Positions 51,294 through 60,535 of a stretch of DNA of 64,000 nucleotides are shown one piece after another. The stretch lies in contig NZ_BAABBO010000016.1 in NCBI RefSeq assembly GCF_039538005.1, positions 1 through 64,000 on the forward strand, given 5' to 3'. The position numbers and the translations under genes are program-made. Numbering within the stretch: the stretch's first letter is position 1; each line of letters begins with the position of its first letter. The notes beneath the pieces were generated by a model. It had not been told where the DNA came from. It made no database searches and saw only the letters and a program-made list of their open reading frames with translations. Origin of the DNA: Allohahella marinimesophila (GTDB lineage: Bacteria; Pseudomonadota; Gammaproteobacteria; Pseudomonadales; Oleiphilaceae).

Positions 51294-52151
51294 ATGACAG
51301 ACGATAACAGCGGATCAGACAGTACCTGTGTGGCTGCGGTGGTGCAGATGGTCAGTGGCCAGGATATATCGGCTAACCTGGCGGCCGCCGAATCGCAGGT
51401 CCGTGCTGCGGCGTCACAGGGCGCCAGACTGATTGTTCTGCCAGAAAATTTCCTGGTGTTCGACAGTGAAGCAGCCATATCACTGGCTCAGAGCGAGGCG
51501 CGCAATGGAGAGCAGATCCGCAAGCGACTGGCTGACCTGAGCAGGGCAGAAGGAATCTATCTCGTCGCTGGCTCGCTACCCGTTGCCAAGACTACGCTCC
51601 ACCAGCCGGAAGATGATCGCCGAGCGCTGTCGGCCAGCCTGGTGTATGGTCCCGAGGGTGGCCTGCTGGCCGAATACCACAAGATGCATCTATTCGATGT
51701 CGAAGTCAGCGGTGATAGTCAACGCTACATGGAATCGGATTATTTCCGTGAGGGTGAGGCGCCCCAAACAGTGGAACTGCCATGGGGTCTGTTGGGGCTG
51801 AGCATTTGTTACGATCTGCGCTTTCCCGAGCTGTACCGGGCGTATGCCCGTTCAGGCTGCACGATGTTGACGGTTCCATCGGCCTTTACGGCGAAAACCG
51901 GTGAAGCGCATTGGGATGTATTGCTGCGGGCGCGCGCCATAGAAAATCAGTGCTTCGTTTTCGCGCCCAACCAGGGTGGTCAGCACGAAAATGGACGCCA
52001 TACCTTTGGTCACAGCCAGATCGTCGATCCATGGGGAAGGGTGCTGGCCATGGTAGAGTCTGGCCCGGGAATTGCCATTGCGGAACTTGATTTCAAAGAG
52101 CTGGCCCAGATACGGCGTCGCATGCCTGTGGAGCAGCATCGGCGCCTGTAA
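51294..52151 (+). CDS. Nitrilase-superfamily amidase (deaminated glutathione amidase-like)
   Basis: 285-residue carbon-nitrogen hydrolase. The Glu-Lys-Cys triad is Glu in VLPENFLVF, Lys in EYHKMHLFDV and Cys in SICYDLRFPELYR. The NIT1-like length and HLFDVEV motif fit deaminated glutathione amidase (metabolite repair), though the exact substrate is inferred. The ATG at 51294 follows GGAG at seven bases; an ATG at 51276 is also possible. Same order as the gene after yhdP in Pseudomonas. Confidence 0.88.
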   Translation: MTDDNSGSDSTCVAAVVQMVSGQDISANLAAAESQVRAAASQGARLIVLPENFLVFDSEAAISLAQSEARNGEQIRKRLADLSRAEGIYLVAGSLPVAKTTLHQPEDDRRALSASLVYGPEGGLLAEYHKMHLFDVEVSGDSQRYMESDYFREGEAPQTVELPWGLLGLSICYDLRFPELYRAYARSGCTMLTVPSAFTAKTGEAHWDVLLRARAIENQCFVFAPNQGGQHENGRHTFGHSQIVDPWGRVLAMVESGPGIAIAELDFKELAQIRRRMPVEQHRRL

Positions 52152-52175
52152 TCACAGACTTCTGGTAGGCGGCGC

Positions 52176-52766
52176 TCAGCTCTGGAGGTCGCGTGCGAGA
52201 CCGTCTCTCAACAGCTGATACAACTTCTTGGTATTACCCCGGTTCCGATTCAACTGCAAATCCTTCACTGCATTTCTGAGCGTCTGCCTCAGGACCTGAA
52301 CCTCGGTAGCCGGGTTGGCACTGACAAACTCGGTGATGAGGTCGTTCATCGTTTGCTGCTCTTCAGATCTACGGCCAGCGATGAGTAGCCGCTCCCGCCA
52401 CTTTTCAGCTTCGTGATGCAGATTCTTCTGATAGTCCGAACCACTATCGCGCAATTCTATGGCAGCCAGTACGGCATCGTAATCAATGTTCCGCATCTGT
52501 TTGCCGATGAACTGCAGATGACGGCGCTTGGCCTCTCGGGATGGAATCGCATTGAAATCTTCCAGCGCCTTCAGTAGGCGATCAGGCAATTCGAGTTCCG
52601 GCCACAGATCCGGCATGGCCGCCAGGCGCTCGCCAAGTGCCTGCAAGGCATGCATGTGACGCTTCATCTCGGACTTGCTGACGGTTTCGACATCGTCGCT
52701 CAGCATGTCCTGCTCAGCGGCATCAACTTCGCTGTCGGGGTCGTGCTGGTATTTTTCCTTGGTCAT
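52176..52766 (-). CDS. darP: Dual-action ribosomal maturation protein DarP (YjgA/DUF615)
   Basis: 196-residue acidic-then-helical cytoplasmic protein of the YjgA family, a late 50S assembly factor. The SKSEMKRHMHALQALGERL and RHLQFIGKQMRNID blocks are typical, and the basic C-terminus NRGNTKKLYQLLRDGL is the usual end. A perfect -10 box TATAAT on the minus strand at 52804-52799 would place transcription start about 26 bases before the ATG at 52766, which is why this start is preferred over the one at 52787. Convergent with the nitrilase gene. Confidence 0.9.
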   Translation of the reverse strand: MTKEKYQHDPDSEVDAAEQDMLSDDVETVSKSEMKRHMHALQALGERLAAMPDLWPELELPDRLLKALEDFNAIPSREAKRRHLQFIGKQMRNIDYDAVLAAIELRDSGSDYQKNLHHEAEKWRERLLIAGRRSEEQQTMNDLITEFVSANPATEVQVLRQTLRNAVKDLQLNRNRGNTKKLYQLLRDGLARDLQS

Positions 52767-52813
52767 GATCTCAGTTCGCGATGTCATCAGGACCGAAGAT
52801 TATACCTGCTTTT

Positions 52814-53644
52814 TCAGTCGAGAACCTCCTGCAGGCGATCGATCCAGTCTTCGAGCCGTTCGCCGGCATGCTTGCGTTGACCACTATCGAGCGTGGGGAA
52901 CAGCGCATGCAGGGAACTCACAATCTGATCCCTTTCCTGCGCACGCCACTGAACATAGGCAGGCGTCTGAAAGTTCGAGGGGTGCTTGAACATCGTTTCG
53001 AGTGCGGCAAGATCCTCATCCAGCGCCAGCTGAAGGAAACGCTCTCGCCGGTGGCGGCTGTTCTGCATTCGAATTTGCAGCTCATTGTCCAACAGTTCGG
53101 TCCGTTGGCGAACGAGCTGGACCTGACGCCGGTCCAGGTCACCGAACCAGTCCTCGAAGCGTTCCACCCGGTCTTCCACTTTTGCCTCCAGCGTCTCCGA
53201 CTCGTCGAACCAGTCAGCCATCTTTTCTTCGCTGTACTCCCTGTAGGCCTCGGCATTTGCCGGCGTGATCCTGATCAGGAGCGGCTTCACAGCCGGCCAG
53301 CTGGCTTCGAGGAAGCGGTCGATGATTGTGCTGGCTTCCTGCTCGAACGTCGCCAGAGCGGCCTCAGATTCGCCAGCAGCCCAGAGCTGTTCGATGTTTT
53401 CCAGCCTCGGGATCAGATCCGGGAAGCCATCTTGCCGGAGCCATTCCCGTAGCTCGACTATCACAGGCTCGACTTCTTCTTTCTGACTGTCGGTAAGGTC
53501 GAGCATGTCGTCGAGCCGCCACATCACCAGCGTGTCCATGCGCTCGAACCAGAACGCGAAGCTGAAGCAACCCGACAGTGAAAGACAGAGCAGGAGAACA
53601 GAAACGAGCTTTACGCCTGAGTGTCGAACTGAAAGCTGTGGCAT
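52814..53644 (-). CDS. DUF6279 family lipoprotein
   Basis: 276 residues with a lipoprotein signal (VLLLCLSLSGC, Cys near residue 26; outer-membrane sorting cannot be decided). The mature part is almost wholly helical with many Glu/Arg/Gln heptads, suggesting a coiled-coil or helical bundle, and starts FSFAFWFERMDTLVMWRLD, a mark of the family. Function unknown. It precedes darP on the same strand. Confidence 0.8.
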   Translation of the reverse strand: MPQLSVRHSGVKLVSVLLLCLSLSGCFSFAFWFERMDTLVMWRLDDMLDLTDSQKEEVEPVIVELREWLRQDGFPDLIPRLENIEQLWAAGESEAALATFEQEASTIIDRFLEASWPAVKPLLIRITPANAEAYREYSEEKMADWFDESETLEAKVEDRVERFEDWFGDLDRRQVQLVRQRTELLDNELQIRMQNSRHRRERFLQLALDEDLAALETMFKHPSNFQTPAYVQWRAQERDQIVSSLHALFPTLDSGQRKHAGERLEDWIDRLQEVLD

Positions 53645-53729
53645 AGTTCGCTATTGTCCTGTCTTGTTGAAAGGTGGGGCAGAGATCCCTGCCTGAACAA
53701 TTGATACGAGGAGCTGACGAAGGTCGCCC

Positions 53730-54050
53730 ATGACGCTGGCATTAATCGACATTTTCTGGATTACCCTCACGCTCTCTGCCGTTGGCATCTGGTGGCAGGG
53801 ACTGCGAATCCGTGAGCGCGCCCTGGCCCTGGTCAGGCAGCGCTGTGAGCAGCTGGATCTTCAACTTCTGGATCAGAGCATTGCCTTTCGCAGCATCAAG
53901 CTCAGGCGGCACGGCAGCCTCGGTTTCGGTCTGCAGCGTGTGTATGGTTTCGAATTCTCCTCCACGGGTCTGGAGCGATACCGGGGTGAAATTACCATGG
54001 TCGGACTGAGACAGGCGGATATCAGGATGGATGCCCACCGCGTCAGCTGA
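53730..54050 (+). CDS. DUF3301 family small membrane protein
   Basis: 106 residues: one N-terminal transmembrane helix (about 5-22, IFWITLTLSAVGIWWQG), then a cytoplasmic-type segment with RALALVRQRCEQLDLQLLDQ and a beta-rich end with GLQRVYGFEFSSTG and RYRGEITMVG. These are the blocks of the widespread DUF3301 family. No known function. It stands alone between the divergent DUF6279 gene and convergent mgtE. Confidence 0.85.
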   Translation: MTLALIDIFWITLTLSAVGIWWQGLRIRERALALVRQRCEQLDLQLLDQSIAFRSIKLRRHGSLGFGLQRVYGFEFSSTGLERYRGEITMVGLRQADIRMDAHRVS

Positions 54051-54058
54051 AGAGTCGT

Positions 54059-55444
54059 TCAGAAACCGTAGACGATGGTCGCCAAACCCAGGAAGGACAG
54101 GAAGCCCACCACGTCGGTGATGGTCGTGAGAATGACACCACCAGCCAGGGCAGGGTCAATCTTCATTGACTGCAGCACCATTGGCAGGATCGTGCCTGCC
54201 AGTCCTGCCACTGCCATGTTGATAATGAGTGCTGCGCCGATCACTGCACCTAGCTGTAGATCCTCGAACCAGACGATGGCCGCAGTGGCGACTACCAGGG
54301 CCCAGATACAGCCGTTGAACAGCCCCACCAGAAACTCCCTGTTCGTTAGCCAGCTGATATTACCTCGACTCACCTTGCCCGTGGCCATGCCGCGGATGAC
54401 CAGGGTCAGGGCTTGTGAACCAGCGATGCCGCCCATGCTCGCAACGATCGGCATCAGCACGGCGAGGGCAACGACCTTATCGATCGTGCCTTCAAACATG
54501 CCGATCACTGCTGAGGCTAGAAAGGCAGTAATCAGGTTGATACCTAGCCAGACCGCACGACTCTTGGCCGTTTTGAAAAACGGCGCCAGCATATCCTCAT
54601 CTTCGTCGAGACCCGCCCGGCTGAGGATTTCGTGGTTGGCCCGTTCGCGGATGACGTCGACCACGTCATCAATAGTAATTCGACCGAGCAAGCGTCCGCT
54701 GTCGGCTACGACCGGAGCGGAAATCAGATCCTGACGCTCAAACAGATTCGCGACATCATTTTCCGACATCGTTGGCGGTATCTGGTCCACATCCGTCTGC
54801 ATGATTTCTCTCACTGTGGCGTTCAGGTTTGAGACCAGCAGCGTGGATATCGGCAGGACGCCAACGAATTGATCCCGCCTGTTCACGACGAGAAGATTAT
54901 CCGTAGAGGCAGGGATGGCCTTGTGCTTGCGGAGATAGCGCAGAACTACTTCGACACTGATATCCGGCCGCACCGTGATCATGTCAGTGGTCATCAGACC
55001 GCCAGCAGAGTCCTCGGGGAAGGCGAGTACTTCCTCGATACGGACCCGGTCCTGGGTGTCCATCGATTCCAGGACTTCTGCAATCAGGGCTTCTGGCAGC
55101 TGCTGCAGCAGATCGGCGAAGTCGTCGGTTTCAAAATCTTCGGCGATTGAGAGGACAGCCTCGGCATCCATGTCCCGAAGGAACTCGGAGCGGATATCGT
55201 CACTCAGGTAGGAGAGGACTTCACCTTCGAGATCGTCGTCCAGCAGTTCCCAGAGAATCAGACGCTGCTTGGGCGGAGACGATTCGAGGAGGTGGGCAAT
55301 GTCGCCCGGGGCAAGACCATTGTTGAGCGTGTAGGTCGCCTGATGCAGGGAGCCACTGTCCAGCCCTTCAACGATCGAGCGGAATCTCGCCTTGGTCACA
55401 CTGCGCGACGAATGATCTTCGTACTGTTCGCTTGCGTTCTGCAC
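54059..55444 (-). CDS. mgtE: Magnesium transporter MgtE
   Basis: 461 residues. An N-terminal MgtE_N superhelical domain (about 30-135), a CBS pair (about 145-265) and a five-helix membrane domain (about 295-455) follow in standard order; the membrane part has MPIVASMGGIAGSQALTLVIRG, the conserved pore segment, and NMAVAGLAGTILPMVL. CBS and N domains sense cytosolic Mg and gate the channel. Positioned after ptsO, as in several Oceanospirillales genomes. Confidence 0.94.
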   Translation of the reverse strand: MQNASEQYEDHSSRSVTKARFRSIVEGLDSGSLHQATYTLNNGLAPGDIAHLLESSPPKQRLILWELLDDDLEGEVLSYLSDDIRSEFLRDMDAEAVLSIAEDFETDDFADLLQQLPEALIAEVLESMDTQDRVRIEEVLAFPEDSAGGLMTTDMITVRPDISVEVVLRYLRKHKAIPASTDNLLVVNRRDQFVGVLPISTLLVSNLNATVREIMQTDVDQIPPTMSENDVANLFERQDLISAPVVADSGRLLGRITIDDVVDVIRERANHEILSRAGLDEDEDMLAPFFKTAKSRAVWLGINLITAFLASAVIGMFEGTIDKVVALAVLMPIVASMGGIAGSQALTLVIRGMATGKVSRGNISWLTNREFLVGLFNGCIWALVVATAAIVWFEDLQLGAVIGAALIINMAVAGLAGTILPMVLQSMKIDPALAGGVILTTITDVVGFLSFLGLATIVYGF

Positions 55445-55505
55445 GTTCGCCTTGCACCGGTTGAATCATGAAGCTGACTGGCCAGAACCTAAACCGATCG
55501 CAAAG

Positions 55506-55775
55506 CTATTCGCCCTCTCCAAAGTAATCTTCGATGAGGGCTACTATTTCAGCCATGGCCTCAGTTTCATCTTCGCCTTCTATACAGAGCTCGAGCGTCG
55601 TACCTTTGCTGGCGGCGAGCATCATGACAGCCATTATGCTTTTGCCATCAACCCACTGTTCGCCTTTTCCGACTCGCACCGAGCTGGTATGGCGATTCGC
55701 AGTGGCGACGAATTTTGCTGCCGCACGTGCATGTAAGCCAAGTTTATTGATTATGGTAACAGTTCTGGTCAGCAT
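55506..55775 (-). CDS. ptsO: Phosphocarrier protein NPr (HPr family)
   Basis: 89-residue HPr-like carrier of the nitrogen PTS. The phospho-accepting His15 lies in LGLHARAAAKFV, and Ser46 lies in GKSIMAVMMLAA, the place of HPr regulatory Ser. It passes phosphate from EI-Ntr to PtsN (EIIA-Ntr). Part of the rpoN-hpf-ptsN-rapZ-ptsO set. Confidence 0.93.
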   Translation of the reverse strand: MLTRTVTIINKLGLHARAAAKFVATANRHTSSVRVGKGEQWVDGKSIMAVMMLAASKGTTLELCIEGEDETEAMAEIVALIEDYFGEGE

Positions 55776-55862
55776 CTGTGCTCACAAGAGTAGTTAAGCT
55801 GCTAGCTTATGCAATTGGGGATTTACGCAAATTGTACAAAGGAGGACTGTACCCGGCCTTGG

Positions 55863-56723
55863 TTACCCAGCCAGTTCCTTGTGCCGTATCTGCACGTTGT
55901 CGTAGAAATCTCTGAACTCACGGCCAAGTTGCTCGCACAGGTAGACAGATCGGTGCTGCCCACCGGTACAGCCGATGCTGATGGTCAGATAGGTTCGATT
56001 GCTTTTCTTGAATTCCGGCAACCAGCGCTGCAGAAAACGGGATATGTCCTCCTTCATCTGCTGCACTTCAGGTGCATTGTCCAGAAATTCGATGACCGGA
56101 TCCTCAGTGCCCCGAAACCGCCGCAGTGCCGGATCCCAATACGGGTTCGGCAAGCAGCGAACATCGAAGACGTAGTCACTGTCTGATGGCACGCCATGCT
56201 TGTAGCCAAAGCTCTGGAACAGCAGGGCAAGCTCCTGCGTGCTATGGCCGCTGACTCGGAGTTTGACCTGATCCCTGAGCTGGTAGATAGACAGGTTGCT
56301 GGTATTGATATACAGGCTAGCCATGGTACTGATCGGATCGAGCAGCTGGGTTTCGTGGCTGATAGCCTCCTTGAGCGAAATCGTTCTGGTGCTGAGCGGA
56401 TGCTTCCGGCGGGTGGCGTTAAAGCGCTGCAGGAGCGTTTCGTCATCAGCATCCAGAAAGATGACTTCGCATTCGACCTGTTTTGACTTCAGGTCAGCAA
56501 ACATCTCGGGAAAACTGGCAAAATCCTTATTCAGGTTCCGGGCATCGATACTGACGGCGATATTCTGCGCCGGCTTGTTTTCTTCGCTCAGTGCCTCCTC
56601 CACGAGAGGCTTGAGAAGCCCCACCGGCAAATTATCGATGCAGTAAAAACTCAGGTCTTCCAGTACGTGCAAGGCTGTACTCTTGCCCGAGCCGGAGCGC
56701 CCGCTAACGATAATCAGTTTCAA
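55863..56723 (-). CDS. rapZ: RNase adapter RapZ (nucleotide-binding)
   Basis: 286 residues. An N-terminal P-loop GRSGSGKSTAL (Walker A, about residues 8-18) and a second motif FLDADDETLLQRF precede the RNA/small-molecule-binding C-terminus with GCTGGQHRSVYLCEQL. RapZ presents GlmZ sRNA to RNase E in enterobacteria and senses glucosamine-6-phosphate. Outside them its role is less clear. Nine bp separate it from ptsN. Confidence 0.95.
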   Translation of the reverse strand: MKLIIVSGRSGSGKSTALHVLEDLSFYCIDNLPVGLLKPLVEEALSEENKPAQNIAVSIDARNLNKDFASFPEMFADLKSKQVECEVIFLDADDETLLQRFNATRRKHPLSTRTISLKEAISHETQLLDPISTMASLYINTSNLSIYQLRDQVKLRVSGHSTQELALLFQSFGYKHGVPSDSDYVFDVRCLPNPYWDPALRRFRGTEDPVIEFLDNAPEVQQMKEDISRFLQRWLPEFKKSNRTYLTISIGCTGGQHRSVYLCEQLGREFRDFYDNVQIRHKELAG

Positions 56724-56732
56724 GGAGTCACC

Positions 56733-57206
56733 TCAGTCTTGCGAATCGGCTTGCGTGCCCTCTCGAGTAATGAGCTCGAAAAGCTGTGTACTGTTATCGG
56801 CGGCTCGGACTTCTTCACAGAAAGCCTCGTCGTTGAACTTCTGCGCAAGTTGACCGAGAAGATCCAGATGCTCTGAAGTGGCTTCCTGAGGGACCACCAG
56901 CACGAACAGCAGGTCGACGGGTTCATTATCTATCGCATCGAATTCTACCGGTGTGCCGAGCGTGATGAATGCGCCGATGACGCGGTCACAGTTCTCGAGC
57001 CGACAGTGTGGAATCGCAATACCCTTGCCAATGCCTGTACTGCCCAGGCGTTCCCTATTGTTGAGATTGGCCAACAGGGCAGTTTCGTTCAGAAACGAGT
57101 AATGCCCTGCAACCAGGTGAGCAATGTATTCGAGGACTTTTTTCTTGCTGGAGGCACTCACCCGATGCTGGGTGAGTGCCGGAGCCAGGATTTCCGAAAG
57201 TTTCAT
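56733..57206 (-). CDS. ptsN: Nitrogen-regulatory PTS enzyme IIA
   Basis: 157-residue EIIA-Ntr. The phospho-accepting His67 is in the KGIAIPHCRLENCDRV block; ITLGTPVEFDAIDNEPVDLLFVLVVP is the rest of the core. Unlike sugar EIIAs it regulates potassium transport, nitrogen and envelope functions via protein contacts. Follows hpf on the minus strand. Confidence 0.94.
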   Translation of the reverse strand: MKLSEILAPALTQHRVSASSKKKVLEYIAHLVAGHYSFLNETALLANLNNRERLGSTGIGKGIAIPHCRLENCDRVIGAFITLGTPVEFDAIDNEPVDLLFVLVVPQEATSEHLDLLGQLAQKFNDEAFCEEVRAADNSTQLFELITREGTQADSQD

Positions 57207-57238
57207 AATATACGTGGGTCTTTGTGGCTGGCCGACCG

Positions 57239-57547
57239 CTATCTGGCGTTAACGCCGTGATTCCGCTCCACCTGTTTTTCCTTCTGCTTGAGGACCTGTC
57301 TGTCGAGCTTGTCTGCCAACTGGTCGATAGCAGAATACATATCAAGGTCCTCAGCGTTCGCATGGACGTCGCTACCGCTCATGTGCAGCGTAGCCTCCGC
57401 CATCTGGCGCTGTTTTTCAACTGCGAGTGTCACCTGTACATTACTAATCGAGTCGACGTGGCGCTGAAGCTTATCGAATTTGGCTTCAACATGGCTTTTG
57501 AGCGCATCGGTCAAATCGATATTTTGTCCGGTAATGTTCAACTGCAT
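57239..57547 (-). CDS. hpf: Ribosome hibernation-promoting factor (short form)
   Basis: 102 residues, the short HPF type. The start MQLNITGQNIDLTDALKSHVEAKFDKL is typical in its pattern, followed by VTLAVEKQRQMAEATLHMSGSD; it binds the 30S decoding region and dimerises 70S to 100S ribosomes in stationary phase with Rmf. Sits between rpoN and ptsN as usual. Confidence 0.93.
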   Translation of the reverse strand: MQLNITGQNIDLTDALKSHVEAKFDKLQRHVDSISNVQVTLAVEKQRQMAEATLHMSGSDVHANAEDLDMYSAIDQLADKLDRQVLKQKEKQVERNHGVNAR

Positions 57548-57586
57548 ACACTGTGCCTCTATAGGTAGGTCAGAATTCGCAAACGC

Positions 57587-59125
57587 TCAGATGAGCCGTT
57601 TGCGTTCATTTGAGGGAGGAATAGACATGGCCTCCCGGTACTTCGCAATTGTTCTGCGTGCAACATTGATGCCCTGATCTGCAAGAATAGACGCAATCTT
57701 GCTATCGCTCAGCGGCTTCTTCAGTGATTCGGCAGCCACCAACTTCTTGATGATGGCTCTGATGGCCGTCGACGAACACTCGCCACCACTTTCGGTGCCG
57801 ACGTGACTCGAGAAAAAGTACTTTAATTCAAAAACACCCCGAGGCGTGTGCATGTATTTCTGCGTGGTGACGCGGGAAATGGTCGACTCATGCATCTCGA
57901 CCGCTTCAGCGATATCGTGCAGCACCAGTGGCTTCATCGCTTCCTCACCATAGTCGAGAAAGCCCTGCTGATGCTCTACGATCCGGGTCGCGACCTTCAG
58001 CAGCGTCTCGTTCCGGCTCTGCAGGCTCTTCAGAAACCACTTGGCTTCCTGAAGTTGATCCTTGAGGTAGGTATTGTCGGCGCTGGAATCAGCGCGCTTT
58101 ACCATGCCGGCATAGGTCGAGTTTACCCGAATTCGCGGAGCAATTTCGGGATTGAGTTCCACAGTCCAGCGATCTTTCAGTTTCTTGACGATCACATCTG
58201 GCACCACATACTCAGTGTCGGTGGTCTGCACACCTTCGCCAGGCCGCGGGTTGAGCGACTGGATAAGGCGCATGACATCCTTGAGGTCACTCTCCTTGAT
58301 ACGACTGCGACGCATCAGCTGGGCATAATCACGCGAACCCAGCAGGTTGATGTAATGACTGATCACCAGCTTGGCCTGATTCAACCAGGGCGTCGATGGC
58401 GGCAACTGCAGAAGCTGGATCAGCAGGCACTCCTGCAGATCCCTCGCAGCGACACCGGGCGGATCGAACTGCTGTATGCGTTTGAGCACTGCCTGGACTT
58501 CGTCGAGCTCGATAACTTCACTGTCGTCCAGTTCGAGCTCTTCCCGATCAGCCATGCGCTGCTGCATGTCGACCAGGCCTTCGTGGATTTCGGCTAGCGT
58601 CTGGGTCAGGTAGCCGTCATCGTTGACCGCGTCGACGATCGAGTGCGCAATCAGACGATCAGTATCGCTCATGGGGCAGAGGTTGAGCTGCCAGAGCAGG
58701 TGGTCCTGCAGACTTTCGGTGCGCGAGTTACGGCTCTCGAAATCATAATCGTCGTCGCCACCCGATCCTGAACCAGAGCTGCTGCTCGTGCCGCTCTGGT
58801 AAACGTCTTCCCAAGCGGTATCGACCGGCAAGTCATCGGGAATGGTGTCCAGCGAATCCTGCCGCTCGGTTGCTTCCCTGGTTTCGCTGGCGTCGCTACG
58901 AATTTCGGAGTCGCGTTCAGCGCTTTTATCCGATTCAAGCCGTTCCGGGCCACGATCGTGATCGTCTTCCTCCAGTTCCAGCATTGGGTTGGAGTCCAGC
59001 GCTTGCTGAATCTCCTGTTGAAGGTCAAGTGTGGACAGCTGCAGGAGTTTGATGGCCTGTTGCAACTGAGGGGTCATCGTCAGATGCTGACCCATCTTGA
59101 GCTGGAGGGAGGTCTTCATCACCAT
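57587..59125 (-). CDS. rpoN: RNA polymerase sigma-54 factor
   Basis: 512 residues. Region I start SLQLKMGQHLTMTPQLQQAIKLL, an acidic region II (Asp/Glu/Ser-rich, about 50-130), the core-binding domain and the RpoN box ARRTIAKYREAM near the C-terminus, which recognises the -24 element. Needs AAA+ enhancer-binding proteins. The alternative start is the ATG two codons on (59119). Confidence 0.96.
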   Translation of the reverse strand: MVMKTSLQLKMGQHLTMTPQLQQAIKLLQLSTLDLQQEIQQALDSNPMLELEEDDHDRGPERLESDKSAERDSEIRSDASETREATERQDSLDTIPDDLPVDTAWEDVYQSGTSSSSGSGSGGDDDYDFESRNSRTESLQDHLLWQLNLCPMSDTDRLIAHSIVDAVNDDGYLTQTLAEIHEGLVDMQQRMADREELELDDSEVIELDEVQAVLKRIQQFDPPGVAARDLQECLLIQLLQLPPSTPWLNQAKLVISHYINLLGSRDYAQLMRRSRIKESDLKDVMRLIQSLNPRPGEGVQTTDTEYVVPDVIVKKLKDRWTVELNPEIAPRIRVNSTYAGMVKRADSSADNTYLKDQLQEAKWFLKSLQSRNETLLKVATRIVEHQQGFLDYGEEAMKPLVLHDIAEAVEMHESTISRVTTQKYMHTPRGVFELKYFFSSHVGTESGGECSSTAIRAIIKKLVAAESLKKPLSDSKIASILADQGINVARRTIAKYREAMSIPPSNERKRLI

Positions 59126-59213
59126 TAGATCAGGTGCCTTCTGACAACTTGGCCGCTAACGACTGTCGTTATGAATTCCGGCCGTGGGCTGGATGTCTGC
59201 AGAGTACTTATTC

Positions 59214-59939
59214 TCATAATTTGAATCGGTCCCCCAAATAGACGTCTCTCACTGTCTGGTTCGCCAGAATACTGTCGGGCGTGCCACTGGCGATGATGTA
59301 GCCGTCACTGACGATATAGGCTCTCTCACAGATATCCAGTGTCTCCCGAACGTTATGATCGGTGATGAGTACGCCGATACTACGTTTCTGAAGATGCTGT
59401 ACGATCTGCTTGATATCATTGACTGAAATCGGATCGACCCCGGCAAACGGCTCATCGAGCAGAATGAAATCCGGTTCGGTGGCCAGGGCCCTGGCAATCT
59501 CGACCCTGCGGCGCTCACCACCTGACAGGCTCATCCCGAGACTGTCACGAATATGGGTAATATGGAACTCCCTGAGTAGCTCCTCACATTTTGCGCGTTG
59601 CTGCTTTGCATCCAGATCGCCCCGCGTCTGCAGTATCGCGAGGATATTATGTTCTACGCTCAGCTTGCGAAATACTGACGCCTCCTGGGGCAGGTATCCG
59701 ATGCCCCGTCTGGCGCGACCATGCATCGACAGACTGGTAATGTCCTGGTTGTCGATGCTGACAATGCCGCTATCGCTCGCTACCAGCCCGACGACCATGT
59801 AAAAGCAGGTGGTTTTTCCTGCGCCATTCGGGCCCAGTAATCCGACGATCTCGCCCGAAAAGACCTCGAGTGATACATCTTTTACCACCGGGCGCTTCTT
59901 GTAAGCCTTGGACAGGTTGTCTGCTGCGAGTCTCTTCAT
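59214..59939 (-). CDS. lptB: LPS-export ABC transporter ATPase LptB
   Basis: 241-residue ATPase of the LptB2FG extractor. Walker A GPNGAGKTTCF near residue 38, signature LSGGERRRVEIARAL, Walker B FILLDEPFAGVDP. Complete. Together with lptA and lptC upstream and rpoN downstream it forms the standard gammaproteobacterial block. Confidence 0.96.
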   Translation of the reverse strand: MKRLAADNLSKAYKKRPVVKDVSLEVFSGEIVGLLGPNGAGKTTCFYMVVGLVASDSGIVSIDNQDITSLSMHGRARRGIGYLPQEASVFRKLSVEHNILAILQTRGDLDAKQQRAKCEELLREFHITHIRDSLGMSLSGGERRRVEIARALATEPDFILLDEPFAGVDPISVNDIKQIVQHLQKRSIGVLITDHNVRETLDICERAYIVSDGYIIASGTPDSILANQTVRDVYLGDRFKL

Positions 59940-59953
59940 ATGCCGCCGCTCGC

Positions 59954-60535
59954 CTAATTCTGACCGGCGGATTCTGGCGTCTCACCTTCGTCATCAGGCG
60001 TCTCGGGAAAATAAACCATCTCGACCCGCTGCTTCTTGTCCTTGTCATCAGAGGACCTGGCATTCACCACCTGACTGACCGTATCGTACAGAATCTCTTC
60101 CCCCTGAAAAATGCTCGAATCCTGTTCTAGCCTGGCACTACCGCGAAGCGCCACCTGATTCTGGTCACGGCGGTAATCGATTCGCTTGGCGTAGGCATTG
60201 GTTTCTGTATCTTCCTCAGCATTGTATTGCTTCAGGTGGGCAGGGGTGCCTACGGCGTCCAGTCTGCTGATACCCCGGCCGCCAGTCGTATAGACCGTGA
60301 TGCGGCTGGCTTCGATGAGCGACCGGCCCTGGCTGATCACAACGTCGCCATTGTAAGTCGCCACGCCTTTGAGCTCATCAAGCTCGGCGGAGTCGGCCTG
60401 TATTCTGATGGGCTCTCGGCTCTGCAGTGTCATGTCGAAGGCTGCGGCGCTGCCGCTTACCATAATGAAAGCCAGGGTCAGGCCAAAGCGAAGCCTGACT
60501 TTTGCAGCCGAGGACGGGCGCATGAGTTCACTCAT
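59954..60535 (-). CDS. lptA: LPS periplasmic bridge protein LptA
   Basis: 193 residues with a signal peptide ending near SGSAAA and the OstA domain (about residues 35-150): MTLQSREPIRIQADSAELDE and LQGEEILYDTVSQVVNARS-like strands. It polymerises into the beta-jellyroll bridge to LptD. The ATG at 60535 overlaps the lptC stop by 8 bp; upstream ATG at 60568 would overlap more. Confidence 0.92.
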   Translation of the reverse strand: MSELMRPSSAAKVRLRFGLTLAFIMVSGSAAAFDMTLQSREPIRIQADSAELDELKGVATYNGDVVISQGRSLIEASRITVYTTGGRGISRLDAVGTPAHLKQYNAEEDTETNAYAKRIDYRRDQNQVALRGSARLEQDSSIFQGEEILYDTVSQVVNARSSDDKDKKQRVEMVYFPETPDDEGETPESAGQN

